Source of the DNA: Phytoseiulus persimilis
Lineage: Eukaryota; Arthropoda; Arachnida; Mesostigmata; Phytoseiidae
Length of the DNA stretch: 64,000 nt
Assembly (NCBI GenBank): GCA_037576195.1
Contig: CM075103.1
Location: 4,154,001-4,218,000, forward strand
Reading direction: 5' to 3'
The position numbers and the translations under genes were made by a program. Of the stretch, positions 1-14,639 are shown one piece after another. How positions within the stretch are numbered: position 1 is the stretch's first letter; each line of letters begins with the position of its first letter. The notes below the pieces were generated by a model that did not search any database, was not told the DNA's origin, and saw only the letters and a program-made list of their open reading frames with translations.

Positions 1-3000
1 AAAGACAAAGTACCGTCGGAAAGGAAATGCCAATGACTCTCTGTAACCTCGGCTGCTGCTCCCGTCAGATCTGGGAACGAACGATGCAAATCGGAGTCAG
101 TTCTTGCTGCAGCTTCACGATAAATTATCAGTGGCGTTGAATCATGGTCACGCACCGCTTCGTTGTTCGAGTCAGTCACAATTTTTCTCGGCGCCTCTTT
201 ACGACTGCCGTCTTCTAGGACTGGCATCATTTGTCAACTGGCAAGTGTCTCCCACATTGCTGCTGGTGCTGTCGTCGCTTGTCACTGCTCCAAGGGCGAA
301 ACGCGGAAGAGAACTACAATATGATTTTAGAGGTAGAGCCGTATAATTTTCTGCGTTATAAGGGAAGGACATTGCGCTCAGCGCCTCTTCCACCGCCTGT
401 GCGTTGCTCGGAGGGGCCCCGAGGAACAAGCGCAGCCCTTATGGATTTCTGTGCGCCAGGGTGGGGCATGACGAAAAGAACGCGCGAGAGCCAAGAGAGG
501 CGAATTGTGGGGGAACGACGCCCGAGCGGCGCGCGCAGAAGGTGGTAACAACGGAAAAAGGTGGGAACAGGATAAACCGAAAGACGAGCCCGAGGAAGAA
601 AGGGCACAATGCGAGCGTGCGGGAGGGAATGAGCTGTGGGAACTCAACACGTCCGGAAGCCAACGGAGGAACCCCGCCGGCGGGCAGAGCGCAAACGAAC
701 GAACCAACGAGCGGACTACCGAGTCGAGTGCATGTGTGTGCGCGCGCGCTAGGGAAAAACGGTCATACTAGCATCGTTATTGCGAAGCCGTAAAGCCACA
801 AACGTTCATTTCAACGAAAAGCTTCTCTTTTCGCTGTATTTTTGTCCTCGTAGGTCTCGTTGCAGCGCCAGTTTTCTCCTCTGACTGCTACTTTTGAGCA
901 GAGAATGGGAACGACCGCTCTGGAGCACTTTGAGAACCCACTCGTCGTTGGCAACTCGTCGTCTCGTGCATCGCTGAACCGCGACGTGTGGGGGCAATGA
1001 GGAGGGGTAGGACCGAAGAGGGAAGGCACGCGGAGGGTGGGGGAAACTTGGCCCCCAGTTCTCTGTCTTAACTTCAGGTTCCTGAAAGGACCAAATCAAC
1101 GGAGGGCTTCAAATCAGTGCCGGCCTGTACTGAGACGGAAACATGCGCGCCTCTAAACTCGCGAAGTTCCAGCTGTTCCACAGGCTGGCGGAACGTTCCG
1201 ATGGGAACTTCGGGAGAGATCCCGTAACGATCTCGTCAGCGGGAAAACCCGGGATGCATCTTCGCTGCATCGGGGGTGGAAGATTCTCGTATTCAGAGAT
1301 GGTGGTTCATGATCGAATTCCCATAGAAATAACCTGTGTTATCCGTGGAAGTTCCGAGCTATAAGGAGCAGAACACTTTGCGGTGGGATGTGAACTGCGT
1401 GGGTTACGTTGATCTCGAAGGATCGATCGATGGTCGGAACCCGATGCAGATGGAGGAAGAACCCTCCGGATCAGTGACGACGACGACATCGAGAGTAGGG
1501 ATTGAAACAAGGGAAGACTCCCCTGCTAATTTGATCATTCAATGTATTCGGCTCCCCGTGAGCAGCGATCTGTCTATGGTCGTTTTCTATTTCTCTGTTA
1601 AATGGATGCTCGCGGCTATGGCTCCGAGCGACGTCAACGAGCAAATCAATTGAAATCTGATTACTGTCGCCGGTCCGCGTGCCCGTCCGGTAGCAGCCCT
1701 GGAGCTCATCGCTGGTGCCGCTGCTGGTGGTGGCAGAGAGAGTTTCCCTCCGATGATACTGGACGAGCCCTCGTTAATTAGAAGATAGGATACTCGGGTA
1801 AGCTGTGCTATCCAGTTAGTCTATCCACCCGGACTGGTCGACCGGGCGGCTGGACGAACCGCCGCCAGAACAACCGACCAATGAAGAGGCTTCCGGACCC
1901 GAGTTTTCGCCTCACTTTCTCGACGTTCGAAGCCGCTGTAGAATCCCTACCGAACCAGCTCCGTCCACATGTACATACATCTGATCGAGAGAGCTCGAGT
2001 CACGCACAGGACAGGAACGCCACATTATCTCTCGCTGCCGGATCCGCCTGGGAAGGTTTTCAAAGAACTGAAAACTCAGACGCTTTGTCGTGCCGAGCTT
2101 GATTGACACAATCCCGTGCGGGAAACTCACGCCTGGAAACGGAACTCACAGCCAACGGCACCGTCATTGTATCTTCCCATTGAATGTCCTGAACAAAACC
2201 GGCAAGCTCCTCAAAACGGATTTTCCTCGATGACGTCATTCTCAGCGCGTCCCGATCGGAGCCTTCTCCTCAGAAAGTTTAACCGGGAAAACGGAATCGA
2301 TCGAACCACATCATTATTCATTCATGTCGAGGAGCTGGTTAGTTGTTGCCAGGTGTTCTGCCGCGGAGCAACTCACACTTTGTGTGAGTGCCACCGCAAA
2401 GAAGTCGACATTGGAGAAACTGTCACAGATGTCTACTCCACCACCGGGGACGCGCGCCGAAGCGATACACAATCCGGGACAGACAAGAAGCAGACCAGGA
2501 TTCAAACACCGATACAAGCTCGGCGAATACATCCGGGAAGCCTGGTCCGGGGAGACATGTGGAAACGAATTGCGTCACCAGTGAGACGGCATTTCGACCA
2601 GATGTGGTCTTAGATGCGTTTTGTGTTGTTCCCGGTGCTTTCCGAAGTTTCATTGGAATAAATTGCCGGTCCGGCTGTGCCAGATCTCACCGATCAGAAG
2701 AGAACGGACGACAACCTGAGATCACCGCACCACGCACTTTACATTCGATGGAACAGGTAATTGAGTTGGAGGGCCAGTCGGATTTATTCCCGGTTCGTTG
2801 CTGGGGACCGTTGCTAGTTTCAGCTGCCAACGTCGGCCGTCTCAGCGGGCCAGGGGGAAATCGAGTTTCATTTTCGACGGAAATTTCCCCGGGAAGGAAT
2901 TCTAAACTTTTCTTTACCCGGGAAGAGGGAAGCAACTTTCAACCTCGAACCGGGGGCCTGATTCTGCGGCGCCCAAGCCTGTGAGACGCGGAAACCGAAC

Positions 3001-5850
3001 TGCAACGATGACTGTCTAGGGCTAATTTGGTGCGGATGCAAATATACCCGAAAATGGCACGCCGCTCCGAGCACATTAGGTCTCCAGTCCGGAATGGAAT
3101 TTCCATCTCTTCGCCTACCTTCCAGCGCGTTTCCCAAAAACATTGGGCGCAGGCGAAGAATGCGTTCATTCGAATCGGAACCTTCTTGCGACACCAAATT
3201 AGCGCGGCTGTCTCGAGTAGAGCAACGACGTTCGCGCCTCCCCGCACTGGCGGAGTTCCGAGGCGGTATCGGTGGGCCTCTATTTCCCCGGAATACAGAT
3301 CCCATGGAAACCCTTTTCCCCCTGACCCCGAACGATTCTCATGTCGACAGCTTCCAAAGAGAACCCAAAAACACTTCTGCTGGCGTAATGACGATGCCGG
3401 GAACATGTTGGGTTCATTAATGATCTATGCTCATGGGCTCGAATTTCTCGGATTTCTCTCAAATTCATCCAGGCTCGTTGCTTCAGAGCTGTCGCTTCAG
3501 GTTTCCCGGCAACCTCATAGTTCAACATCGTTCTTCCGTTTCATATTTCATTCTAATGTCGTCGTCGCCGGTGCCGTTGTCGCCATTTTTCTATCCTCTG
3601 AGCCTTGCTTCATCATGTGCTCCCCGTGACGATGCTCCATTCCATCTCGTTTTCCCTTCTCGAGTTCCCCCCGATCCTCAGAGTTCAATGTCGATCGACA
3701 GCGCTGATGTTATTCAACACCCAGATCGCTCTACAGCCTTTCTCGGAGCCGTGGAAGGATATGTACGCGTCTAGCTCCACGAAGAAAATAGCGATTCCTC
3801 AGCTTCCGCTAATCTATTCCGAATTGTCTCCGAGTCCGGCGAGTGTGTGTGAGAGAGAGAGCCTGCGGAGCAGAGAGTTGCCCGAGTGAACGGAGCCAAG
3901 TCTCGAGGGGGGAAAGACGAGGGAGACGCGGAAGGTCTGGCGGAAGGTTTCAGGGAATCTGCAGTGCGCTTTCCAAATTGCGACCGATATCCGAGTCGAG
4001 ATTAACAAAACTTATCTGCTCCCCCGGTGCGGAATTCGTGTCTTTGACGGTTCTCGTTGCGCGGAGCGCCCGACTGATAAATTCGCCGTTCTCCTCTTAT
4101 TTCAGCCCCCATTCAGTCCTTTCATTCAATTTGAATATAATTTCCGCGGGGTTTGTCCCCTCGGACTTCGCTGCTGCCTGCTACACACCCTGCCTCGAGA
4201 GCACATCGTCTGTCAGGAGCAAATTTAATTCCATCCATATTTTCATCGACGTGGAGTTCGCGTCCCGAGGATATCGAGAACGACAGAGTTTTTTCCGAAC
4301 TGGGACATTGCTCGAGTCGATTCGACAGTCGCAGCCCGGAAAGGCTCGAATCGGTAAAAATGTCCACTCTAATTGGTCGGCCTCGAAGCGCGCGCATCTG
4401 TTGCGCAATCACTTCTGACCCTCCCAGAACTTCTGCGTCCAGACCGGCGCCCGTATCGCTTTCTGTGGATCACGGCGACAACGGGATCTCGCGCTTTTGA
4501 GCGTTTCTCCCGGCGCTTGGTTCTGCTTTCGTTAGAAGGAATCGACTGGATGATTTCAATGTCCATCAACCTCTCCTGGATGGCGAGCCCCCTACTTCGG
4601 AAGCCCCTTCGTGGACTACTCTCAAACCACAAAGCTGTACAGCACCTTGGCAAAGCGGGAAACTTCCAATCGTCACAATGGTGCAATAGGCAGGCAGCCG
4701 CCTACGTCTTTTAGGGCCATACATCATTGAACAGGGCCTCCATTTTCGATAAGAACCCGGAAAGATAAATCACGAGGAGTAAAACAAGCTGTCCATGCTT
4801 CTAAATGACGCTCGCTCGCTCCCATTGATAGTCCGCGCAGTTCCTCGCGTTAATAGTCCCATCACACATCGAGCGAAGGTCACTCGTGGCTGTCGCTTCC
4901 AAGGTCATCTCGCCACAGCGGAACCTTCTGGCTCCGGGCTTTATGGGGCCCATCTGCTGCAACGTCTGCTCCCTGAGGATCGCGCGGAAGTTATCCAGCA
5001 GATCTGTTCCGCGCTAATCCGCACCTCCGAGCTGACTTTTGAAACGAAGAAGCACTCGGAAAATCTTCCTATTTTGAGGAAAACCTCGAGCTGTCCAACG
5101 AGGACAAGCCTCGAGTCCATCGGAGCCGCCACCGCGAGTGCACTCCGTCGTCGTTCGCGATTCCAATCGATCGGTGATTCGGTCGAGCCGCCAACTTGCA
5201 CTCTTTGGAGGAGCGGAAATGCGCGGGGTCCGGGCGGCTCTGCTCCCAGGGACGATGGAAAAATCCCAGGACATTCTGTTCAAGCGACCTCAGCTGCGGA
5301 TCGCTTCCATGAAGATGGCCGTTGATCTGAAGGGAGAATTCGTTCTCCGGGAACGCGCGGCGCGGGACGGAGCTCGAACTCGGGTCTCTCCCGGCCAACG
5401 ACTCGAGTTCCTTGAGCGGGCGGACTAGCGGCGCAATCGTCGGGGTTAATATCGAGCGATGCGGGAGCACGAGACGTTTCCACCGACGTCCTTTGTCGCC
5501 GCTGAGAGCAGGGTCTCGCGAGGAATCTAATATTGGTCGCAGGAAGCCCGCCATGAGAATGAGTGGCCATTCTCGCTGTTGCGTCCAGAGCAGCAGAAAA
5601 AAATAGCAATTACGCACTGTGGCTTGACAGGAGGTTGCACTTCATCATAGATAATTAGCTGGCAGGCGGGCAGGCCGGCACGCGGGCAGCACCTCCAACG
5701 CCAACAACGTTAGAACAACGGAAAGGTTTGCCGGCCGGCGAACTACATCTGCGAAAAAGAGCAAAGGGAGCCCGACAGTGGTCTTCCTAAAACAACGCAG
5801 CCAAGGCGGACTTCCGCCAGATGTGAGCTCACAGGGAGGGCGGGGAAGGA
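1..5850. other. No recognisable gene; CpG- and purine-rich non-coding DNA
   Basis: I see no exon chain or protein family on either strand. Many frames stay open for 70-200 codons, but their translations are rich in Arg, Ser and Pro, overlap one another on both strands and show no domain. Local oddities are an alternating TG/CG tract near 730-750 (Z-DNA-prone), a GT/GA microsatellite near 3841-3860 and G/C-rich GGCAGGC-like repeats near 5660-5690. It could be intergenic DNA, a long intron or UTR. Confidence 0.6.
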
Positions 5851-5871
5851 GGGGGGGGGGGGGGGGGGGGG
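5851..5871 (+). repeat. 21-base poly-G run
   Basis: Twenty-one consecutive G residues follow a GGGAGGGCGGGG-like lead-in. Such a run can form a G-quadruplex and is prone to length error in assembly, so its exact length is uncertain. Confidence 0.9.
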
Positions 5872-8800
5872 CTCGCGAGGTGGTCTATTAAACATCGTTC
5901 CTCCCTTAATAAGCCCACATTCCGCTTCGTCGAGGCCGATGTTGATGTGCTTCTGCTTCCGTACCGGGTTCGCCCCGAGTCATGAGGATGATTCTAGCGC
6001 GGCCCACTGGAATAGGTTCCACAGAACAATTCAAATTCAGCGGGGAAGCCTCAGCTCCCGAACCCAGACACACGATAGGTCGAGGCCGTCCATTCGATGG
6101 ATTACACAATTTTTCAGCAATCAGTCCTTCGACGATAAGAATGCGGCTATTCACATGCTCAAACGTGGCAGTCGATCTTTGGGAGAATACTTCAAAAGTC
6201 GAAGTCAATCCCCCGCCAACCCGCCCCCTGTTCTAGGAGCCTACAAAACGGTAACGCGCTTGTGTATCTTTCGAGGAGACAGCTGATCATCGCGGTTTTC
6301 TCTCGGACGAGGGACGGCAATGCGACATCCCAGCCCGCGGGCGACTCTGACGGATTTATGTTTGAATCAGATTCTCATCGGTGGATAGTGGACTTACGAC
6401 GATCATTGAGAGGACTCGAATCGAAGGAGACCAGGGGAGCACCAAGACGCCCCGTCATCAACGTTGGTCACGTTCTCGAGCCTCGAGGGCACAAGTCCTC
6501 AAAAATTTCGGATTCCCGCTGAATTATGATGGAGCGCCAAGGGTACATACGAGACAAGCTGTTCATCTCCTGAGTCCTGCCTTTCAGACACCTATAGTCC
6601 GAAGGGTTCAGAGAAACTGCTCCTGAGTTGCGCAGTTGCCATCACCGAACTGTCTGGCTCGGCCCAAAGGGAAAGAAGCCGAAACGAGAAAGTCTGGAGA
6701 CTAAGCCGCAAGCGAGCAGGCCGTCTCCCTCCACTACGTCCTTCACGGTAAAGCGGATCATGCTGCATTTTGTATGGAAATGGCGCTGTGGCCGTTTCAA
6801 ATGCTCAGTTTCCTCCCGTCTCCCACCTCAGGGTTTCCCGCTCGTCGGCAAACCATCCAGCCTCGTCTCCGGAACAGACTGGCGGATGGGACTCTCACTC
6901 AGGCACCTACTTCATTGCGGGTGGCTGCGGGAGACTGGCGGTCCTTCGAGGTAGAAGCCGAAGACGAATAAACAGAGATGGGAGAAGATGAATTTGCCAT
7001 ACGAGTGTCTCCTGCCGCGGAAAGGCGGGAGGGGGGAGACGTGACCGAGAACTGTCCGGACAACGAACATCTCAGTCTCTCGACGGTTGCACTTTAGATG
7101 TCTCCCTCTGGCTCGCTGGTTGGCTGCCCGCTGTTGAAGTGTTGAGTAACCGAGTCGTCCATCCACGTTTACGGCTCGAGTCATGACACGAACAGCTGAC
7201 AGCTTCCTCAGGATCGGCGAAGACGATCTCATCCAACAGGAGTTCCTTTGGGGGATACCTGGAGGAAATTCTCGGTCGGGAGGCTTCATGAAAACCGCCC
7301 GGTCCCCAATCGAATCGTGGTCATGGCAAGAGAAAATCTGGAAAAGTTCATTCTCCCGCACAGAAGGCTCTGTTCCCGACAGACGGCTGTTGCTCCGGAG
7401 AACCGCCAGTCAAAATATTCCTTTCGTCAGACTGTCAGTGGCTGGTCGCTTCGAAGATACCTCTACAGCGAGCACGATCGTTTCAGACCCGTGTGGCAGG
7501 CTCCGGGCGAAAGGGCGCGAAAGAGTTCTCGCGTGCCGATAAGCGAACGAATTCGTTCTCTGTCTCACCAAGTCATTCCTCTTGTTGCGAGAGCACGCGA
7601 GTTGCGGTTTGCTTCCAACGAGGTACTTTCAGGTCGAAACCAACGTCGATAGCGATATTGTCCCTTTCCGCGCTCAGAATGCTCCATAGACTCCAATATT
7701 TTCTTCTGCGAAACGGAGGACTGGTCTCTCTTCTCCTCCGCTCTGCTCCCTCCCTGCTTCGACGGCCCAGCCCTGACAGAGACGTTGTGAAGAGATCGCT
7801 TGGATTTCCGCCGCAGATCGTTCATAGGTTTACGGACATGTCCGGGCAGGAAACCTCTTGCCTGTTTTTTCGAAAACCAAACCCCGAGGGCGCACTCTCC
7901 GCGGAATCTTCACTGCAGAAAGCGGGGGCGAGGTTGAGGAAAACTGATCTTTGGCAAATCCTGGATTTGACATCGAGGTGTTCTCCGGTGTCCGAGTCGG
8001 AACTCCGGTTTCAGACCGGCTTCCTAATGGGACAGGGGTCAACTTCTCCACCAAAACCACCGCTCGGTTCAACAGTGTTCCATTTTATCGGAGCCGCGAC
8101 GAACTCGATCCATGTCGGACGGCCAGGTGGGCAGGACTGTATGGAAAATGTAGAGCCGAAAAAAGAGGAGAAGGCTCGCGCGAAAACGGGAGTGCATAGT
8201 GCTCGAGGTTTAGAGTGGGAGGGAGGAGGGAGGAAGGCCTGCCGACCGGCCGGCCACCAAGATCCCCGCCTCGTAAACTGTAAATCCGAGCAGAACATCT
8301 GTCTTCATGACGGAGTTGGAAACAGGGTATCTTGGAAATACCTCTGGGACTGGTCGCGGCTCTCGAATCCGTTCGGTATTTTCCAGCTAATATGTCTTCC
8401 TTACTTTTCTTCCCCGAACAGAAGCCTCAAGCGATCCCACAGCTACGATAGAAGCAGCGTTCGCGCAGGTCCGACGGTCGAAAACTCGAAGTAGACCACT
8501 TTCCATCCAAATGAAGAGCTCCCAACGGTGCTGCGCTCTCCACAACATTTCCTTGAGATGATGCGCAGATCACTTGTGGACCGCTGAAAATCTGACTCGG
8601 GCTGTCACCTCAGTTGACTTCCAGGTACTACAGTGGCGTTCTAGTTTCCTGAACCTGGCGCGAACATGGAAACCCTTCTCGGGGACGTTCTCCAGGGAGG
8701 GCAACTCTCAACATGGGCGAGCGAGCTTCGGGGAGACCGAACCGGTGAAAACCGGTCCTCAGAGTCGAGTCAGGAGGCGAACCTATCGAAAATGAAACAG

Positions 8801-10084
8801 TGGAAAGTTTCGCCGGGTGTTTCGACGCCAGTTCCGATCATTATCCGCTGACTGTCATTATTGATAGGCTTATTGGGCATGTTCATTATGACAGCAGAGT
8901 CGAGTGGTTCCGAGGCAATGGAGAGCGGCAGGGTTGGGCGACCGAGGGTTGCCGAGCCTGAGCCAGGGTCGGGAAATTTCAAACATCATTTGGAACTCGG
9001 ACAACGACTCTGCTATAATAGCGGTCCGATCGAGTTGATAACAGGGTTGCTCAGCCGACGCTGGGCAAAGCCCAGCCCTGAGTTGGCGAGCAAACTGACG
9101 GCTCAGTTAGCTGCTCGCTTGATAGACGCGTTTTCTCGGCGATGTCGACACGGAAACGTCCGTTCGAACTTCTCCCAGACCGACTCCGTCCTGGAGCTCG
9201 GAGGTATATGCGATGGCATCAATCCCTCCACTCGGCCATAGTTCAAATATAGATTAGCTCACGTATTGCGTGACCTCGCGAGTGAGCACGACATCTGGAG
9301 CCCCGCGATTCCACGATACCAAAAAAAAGACCAACGTCGAACTCGCCGTCCTTCCCGGTTATCGTCCGCGGGGCCGCCAGACGCGAGCCGTATGACGTTA
9401 GGCAGAAAACGCGGACTGTGACGCATTGACGAAGACGAATAGCCTGTTGAGGGAGAGCCGTCGCTCAGATTTCGTCCGGAGTGACCTCGCTCTTTTGATG
9501 CGAACTTCAAGCAAACATCGAGTGCTTGCAATTTGAAACGACCCCGTCTCAGGTTACCGCGTTCATCGCTCCTGTGACATCGAGCAAAAACAATAAACTT
9601 TTGACGCATCCGAAGACCGAGCTTGGGGAACCCCCGCCGCCCTCCCGAGAGAAGGCCTGCCCCACCGCGAACGAGAACGGATGAATCTCTTTTCTCGAGC
9701 AGGTGCTCGCCGATCTCCCGCGCAAACTCGACTCTGCGTCGCACGATCGACGTAACCTTAGCGCTCTTGACTCCTGCTCGAAATGGCGTCAATGTTAGCT
9801 CATATGTATTCTCTGGAACGATTCTGTTCCGTCGGATGAGCCTCATGCGACAACTCCCAAACCTGATCCTGATCTCGTGCTGGCACGGGCTACCGCTAGT
9901 CCGACAATCGTCCCGCCTCGTGCCCTCGATCACGGAATCCAATATCATGGCGGAAACATTGCCGAGATCACGACAACGTCGAAGTTTCGCGGCTTCATCC
10001 CCGAGGAAACGATCGGTCAACGAGTGCGTTTACTAAGCCACGGAGGATCGAGCGAAACTCGGAATTCCGCTCTCCGGGACTGAG
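5872..10084. other. No recognisable gene
   Basis: The longest open frame is 333 codons (7493-8494, +). Its translation has no recognisable domain, signal peptide or splice context, and I read it as chance. The minus-strand frame at 9259-10020 (253 codons) is Arg/Ser-rich with no family resemblance. No tRNA, rRNA or transposase was seen. Confidence 0.55.
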
Positions 10085-10097
10085 CCCCCCCCCCCCC
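10085..10097 (+). repeat. Poly-C run (13 C) in a C-rich tract
   Basis: Thirteen C residues are followed by CTCCCTCCCC-like sequence. Other C runs of about ten lie near 20,291-20,310 and in a KMO intron near 57,301-57,310. On the complementary strand these are G-quadruplex candidates. Confidence 0.85.
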
Positions 10098-13000
10098 TCC
10101 CTCCCCACCCCTCGACCCTATTCGTTGTTCGAGAGTTATTTTCGGTCAACGCCTAAGGGAGAGTCGGAGAGTCCGGAGCGTCCGGGGGTTACGACAGTGA
10201 TCTGCCTCTGTTGGGCATGAACCAGTTTCCACATCCGTCGAGTGCCTGTTCCGAAATCAGAGAGTTTATAAGCGACGACCAAAAGCACATTCCGCGCACC
10301 GGAAGACGACGTTGATATCTCGGGGTGGGCCGATGCGGCTTGGCGCCTGGTGTCGGAGGCCTCCTCCGCTTCGGCAGCCGGCTGACGAAGAAGACTTCAG
10401 GGAGTTTTTCAGAAGGTTTCCTTCCGGCTGAGATTCCCGATGAAATTCTCAATACGAGAAGAGCTTTTACAGCGGCTAGTGAGGGCCGTTTCCGAGATCA
10501 TATCCGGATCCGACAAGCAGAGCCCTGTCGGAAGGAGGTTTGTAGGTGAGGAAGAATGAGTCGGCGCCGAGCGAGCGGGCGACAATGAACCCTCGCAAGC
10601 GGATCTTGCCGGGGTCTACGAAGCGCTGGGTTCAGCGACAGGCTTTCTGACTGACAACGCACGCGTGAGAGCATCGGCGGCTAGCTCTGGCGATGACCTC
10701 AGAATTCGACGCCATGTTCCGAATCGATCCGTTTTCGCCCGGGTCTGCCCTTGTGTGGCATGCGATTGGGAGCAGAATCGCACGTCTCTCATACTATACT
10801 CACTTTTCCGGTCCGGGCGCGGAAAAACCGGGTGCCCATCTTCATCTCCAGCAGCGCTCCAGCGCGATGTTCGCATTCGAACTTCGAGGCTCTCATTCAG
10901 GAGAACGAATGACAATCATTACGCAAGTTGCGTCGACCTGCGGCGGCGGCAAATCGAGGGAATCGACTCGATTTCTTCCGTGATTTTCCGAGAAAGCCCT
11001 CGAAGATATTGGCGCACCGCGTGAGGAGCGGAGGACCCTCATTGATTTTCAATGGACAAGTCATAATAAATTCCCGATGTTACAACCGCCAGCAGCCCAC
11101 GACTCCTCCAACACCACCCCATATAGCCTCGGAGGCTTCGTTCCTACGCCCACGTTCGGAGTAGTTCGGCTGCATTGATTCCCTCCTCGGAGTCCGTTTT
11201 TTTACGCCGACGCTTCGCCCAGGGTGGAGAATTAAACCTGAATCAAATTACGAAACATCGCACAGAGGCTTAGTTGCAGCTTTTTCCTCCGGAAGCGCAA
11301 CGCTCGACAAGTTTCGCTGGGCTTAACTCCTCGGCTCTTTCGGTTGCGCAAAACACGCACCGAACTACGGGGAACCGTTATTCCTCCGGCTCTCACATAT
11401 TGACTTTGCCACTGCTGAACTATTCGTTGTAAAAGGACCTCTGAAGAACAAACGCAGCTCGATTTCAGGTCGATCTATATAAACTTTATAGGGGACAATA
11501 CGAGGATCGAACGGAGGAAAGGCACGCACGGACGGACTGAAAGGGACCGACAGTGAACAGGTTCGAAGTCGTCGTCGTCGCCGTCGAACTCGACGAGCTG
11601 CCGGAGGAATGCTTAGAGGCAGGTTGGAGCGACTCGGAATGTGGTGATTGCATTCTTGTCACTTTCGATCCTACTTCTGAGAAGGGAAGCGAGTTTTTCT
11701 TCTGCGGCAGCTTGGTCTGACCTTTTGATTATTTCGTTTCAATTTGTCTCCCCGGTCAACGGTCGTCGATTCGATCTACTCTATTCGTTCTTTTCTGAGT
11801 TTTCCGGAGTCTCTTCTCGAGCTGTGTGAGTGGCCCAGACGGGTAGAGCAGACCAACAGACTCGACCTGTAATTCGAGGTCAACAACAAGCGGCAAAGGC
11901 TACCGAGTCTGACAATGGTTCCTCCTCCAAACAGTTTCTTTGGTAACAAAACGCCTCGATAAACATATTCCTCCCTCGTTGGGTTCATTGTCGCCCAAGT
12001 CGACTTCAGGGTTCCCACCGGTGGTTCTGTGTTTCTCGATCAGATCAATCGTTAGGATTTCCAAGGCGTTGCATCACCGAATCCCCAGAGGGATGAGTTC
12101 CGGAGGTCGGAACTTGGTACCCACGCGAGGGGGCGGGGAACTTCTCTGGCCTGAGCGGCCTGGATGCGAACATCGATCTGCTCTGAACGGAGGATAGACG
12201 TCCCAGTGGAGGATTTTCTTGCGGTCGTAGGTTCTGACCCATATCGCATTCGAGCTTCACAGGTTTCCTTGTCGAGTTTCCATTTTTGCGAGGAACGGAG
12301 TCGGCTCGGGAACCCGCATGCGCGAACCGATCTCTGGTTCCTGATGGCGTTCGCGGCATCCTGAGCCATCGAGGCTGCGTCTCGTGTGAGATATGGGCGA
12401 GTACATCGTCGTCCTGAAATCCCATGCATACCACACGCGAGAGATGCATAACTGGTAACGAAGCCCGGCCGGGGAAAAGCGTCAACAACTCTTGACACCG
12501 CCCTGAACGCGCCCGCGGGGGACAGAGCCATGAGTAGCATTGTCTGGTAAAACGTTCGTTGTCGATTCGAACATGGCATCCCACGTTCCGATAACGTTTC
12601 TCCGTTTTCCGGCACGGGCCTGACGCTGACGTGGGCTCGTGTCCCGTCGCAGCTTTCATCACCAGATATCAGGGAATTTGTTCTGATAAGCTGCGCGGGG
12701 AGCCGGGTGCATATCGATGAACGTGCGCCACCGGAAAACAGCATATTCGATCGCTTGGAACTATCGCATTTTCGTCGTCGACTCGGAGCACACGTTTCTC
12801 AGGATCCGATTCCTCAGGCTGTGAACATCAGCCTTAATACGTTTGACGTCTGACAAACTCGTTTCCAATAGCTCTGGCGACACTTCCCTGGCGACCGCTA
12901 CCGAACACAAGTGTATTCCCCGCAGCCTCGACTCTGAACGTGAGGTTTTGAGGATATCGTTCGCGTTGTTGTGTATGCGTCAAGAAGTCCGTCTGTCAGG

Positions 13001-14639
13001 CTTCGATTCAGTCTGATTCTGGTCTCGAGAGAAGTGGACAGCCACTCGATGCCAAGATTTACGTCGGGCTACGGAAGCATGACGTCGCTGAGAGATTCTA
13101 AACTTCGAAGTCGATCCCTTCTGCTGGCCGCTTGCCCGGGATTTTCGGACAACATGGCGCCTTGAATCAGCATCATCAACCGTCCAATCGGAGGTACTCA
13201 CACACTGGCTCTGGGATGGGAGATTCACCCGCGGCACTCAGTGTAAGGCGTGGGAGTTCAGGTCTTGTTTCGAAACCCTCTGATTATCCTCTAATACCGA
13301 TGGTGCAACCTCAAGAGCTTGAGGGAATGCTCTCGAAAAAACACCTCAGATTCCTGGATCTAGTAATGATGATGATGACTATGGGACTCGCATTCCGGGT
13401 ACAGCATCCCTCCGTGAACTTAGGCTCAGACGTCGAGGACACTACCGGAGGTCGTTAGGATTTTGGGGAAAGCGGCGGACATACAGGGGGGTCAACGAAA
13501 GTCGACATTTTTCAACCCTTTCTCATCTTGCTCATAGCCGGTGGAAAATGACGGATTCTAGATCGATCGCTGGAAGGGTGACGCATCCTTCCTACTTCTC
13601 TCGCGCTTGACGGCCACGTCTGCGTTTTCCCAGAGCGGCTCAAAAATACCCTATTTCCTTCAACTTGTTCGACAAAACTGACCGAGAAACGTCTCAAGTC
13701 AAACGATCGGGCTCGTATTGGTTCCGTTCCGGACGCGGGGTGAAAAACTTTCCATGAGGAAACGGCGAGTGTATGCGGGAGCCCAAAATTGGCGACCACT
13801 CTTCTCAGTTTCAAGAGAATCGCCTGAATTCTTGACAGAGTCGAAATGCATTTCTCCCTGATGCCCTTAGGGGAGCTGACTTGGAAAAATATGCCGATGG
13901 CAAAAAGTTCTTGGATTTGTCCAAACTAGCCGACCCTGGAATTGCTCGGTAGATCAAACCACTTGTCACTTCGTTCATGAATTTCGGGCCCTGGGAGCGA
14001 CGAAGCGCCATTTCTCTCGCTGCCGATCGCAAAAAAGAAATGCAGGTCCGGATGAAAGGGTAAGAAAATTCGCGACTTGGGTTGACCAACCCGTATTTCC
14101 TGGAGAGCGGGTCCACAGGAGTATTGTGGAGATTGCCCGCGAATATCGCTCCATGACAATCGTTCCTTTCGAGAAATCCGTACACGGTGGAGTTTCCCCT
14201 CTCAGGGAGTTCTCTCGTTGGGTCCGGAGTTCGAAGGCTCAGTCTGAGCGAAGGCTGGGAGTAAGTGGGTCGGCGAGGCAGCCTGCGTTTGTGCCTCGGA
14301 TCAAACTCTCCGTTCCCCTGATATGTACCGCTCTGCCGAATGAATTTTAGATCCCGCTGTAGGAGCTGATGCACTCTCACGACGATCGACCAAGATCTGT
14401 TCTTCCGGTGGCTCCATCTCAAGAACCCGGATGCAGTCGTTGGGAATACCACAGCGGCTCATCCTTACCCATCATTCTCATACAGCGCAGCCTCCTGAGG
14501 GATTTTCTCGGTCCCATAACAACTCCCCTATAACTTGCTCAAGGCGCGTTATACAAATATAAGTCTCCCCGAGTCGACACAACGAAAGCATCATCATGGC
14601 TGTCGTGGTCGCCGGTGACGTCCCTCACGTCCTAGCCGT
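10098..14639. other. No recognisable gene; isolated TATA-like box at 11,475-11,483
   Basis: No exon chain is recognisable. CTATATAAA at 11,475-11,483 is a good TATA-box match, and a run of GTCGTC-type trinucleotides follows near 11,566-11,590, but no convincing reading frame with splice sites lies downstream. Overlapping minus frames at 12,045-12,744 and 13,811-14,452 have no family resemblance. Confidence 0.5.

Noticed and set aside
7493-8494. 333-codon plus-strand open frame
   Set aside because: It is the longest frame in the gene-poor half, but has no recognisable domain, Ser/Arg/Pro-rich composition and other overlapping open frames in the region. It is not supported as a gene without transcript or conservation data.
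9259-10020. 253-codon minus-strand open frame
   Set aside because: It is Arg- and Ser-rich, has no family resemblance, and the opposite strand is also open over part of it.
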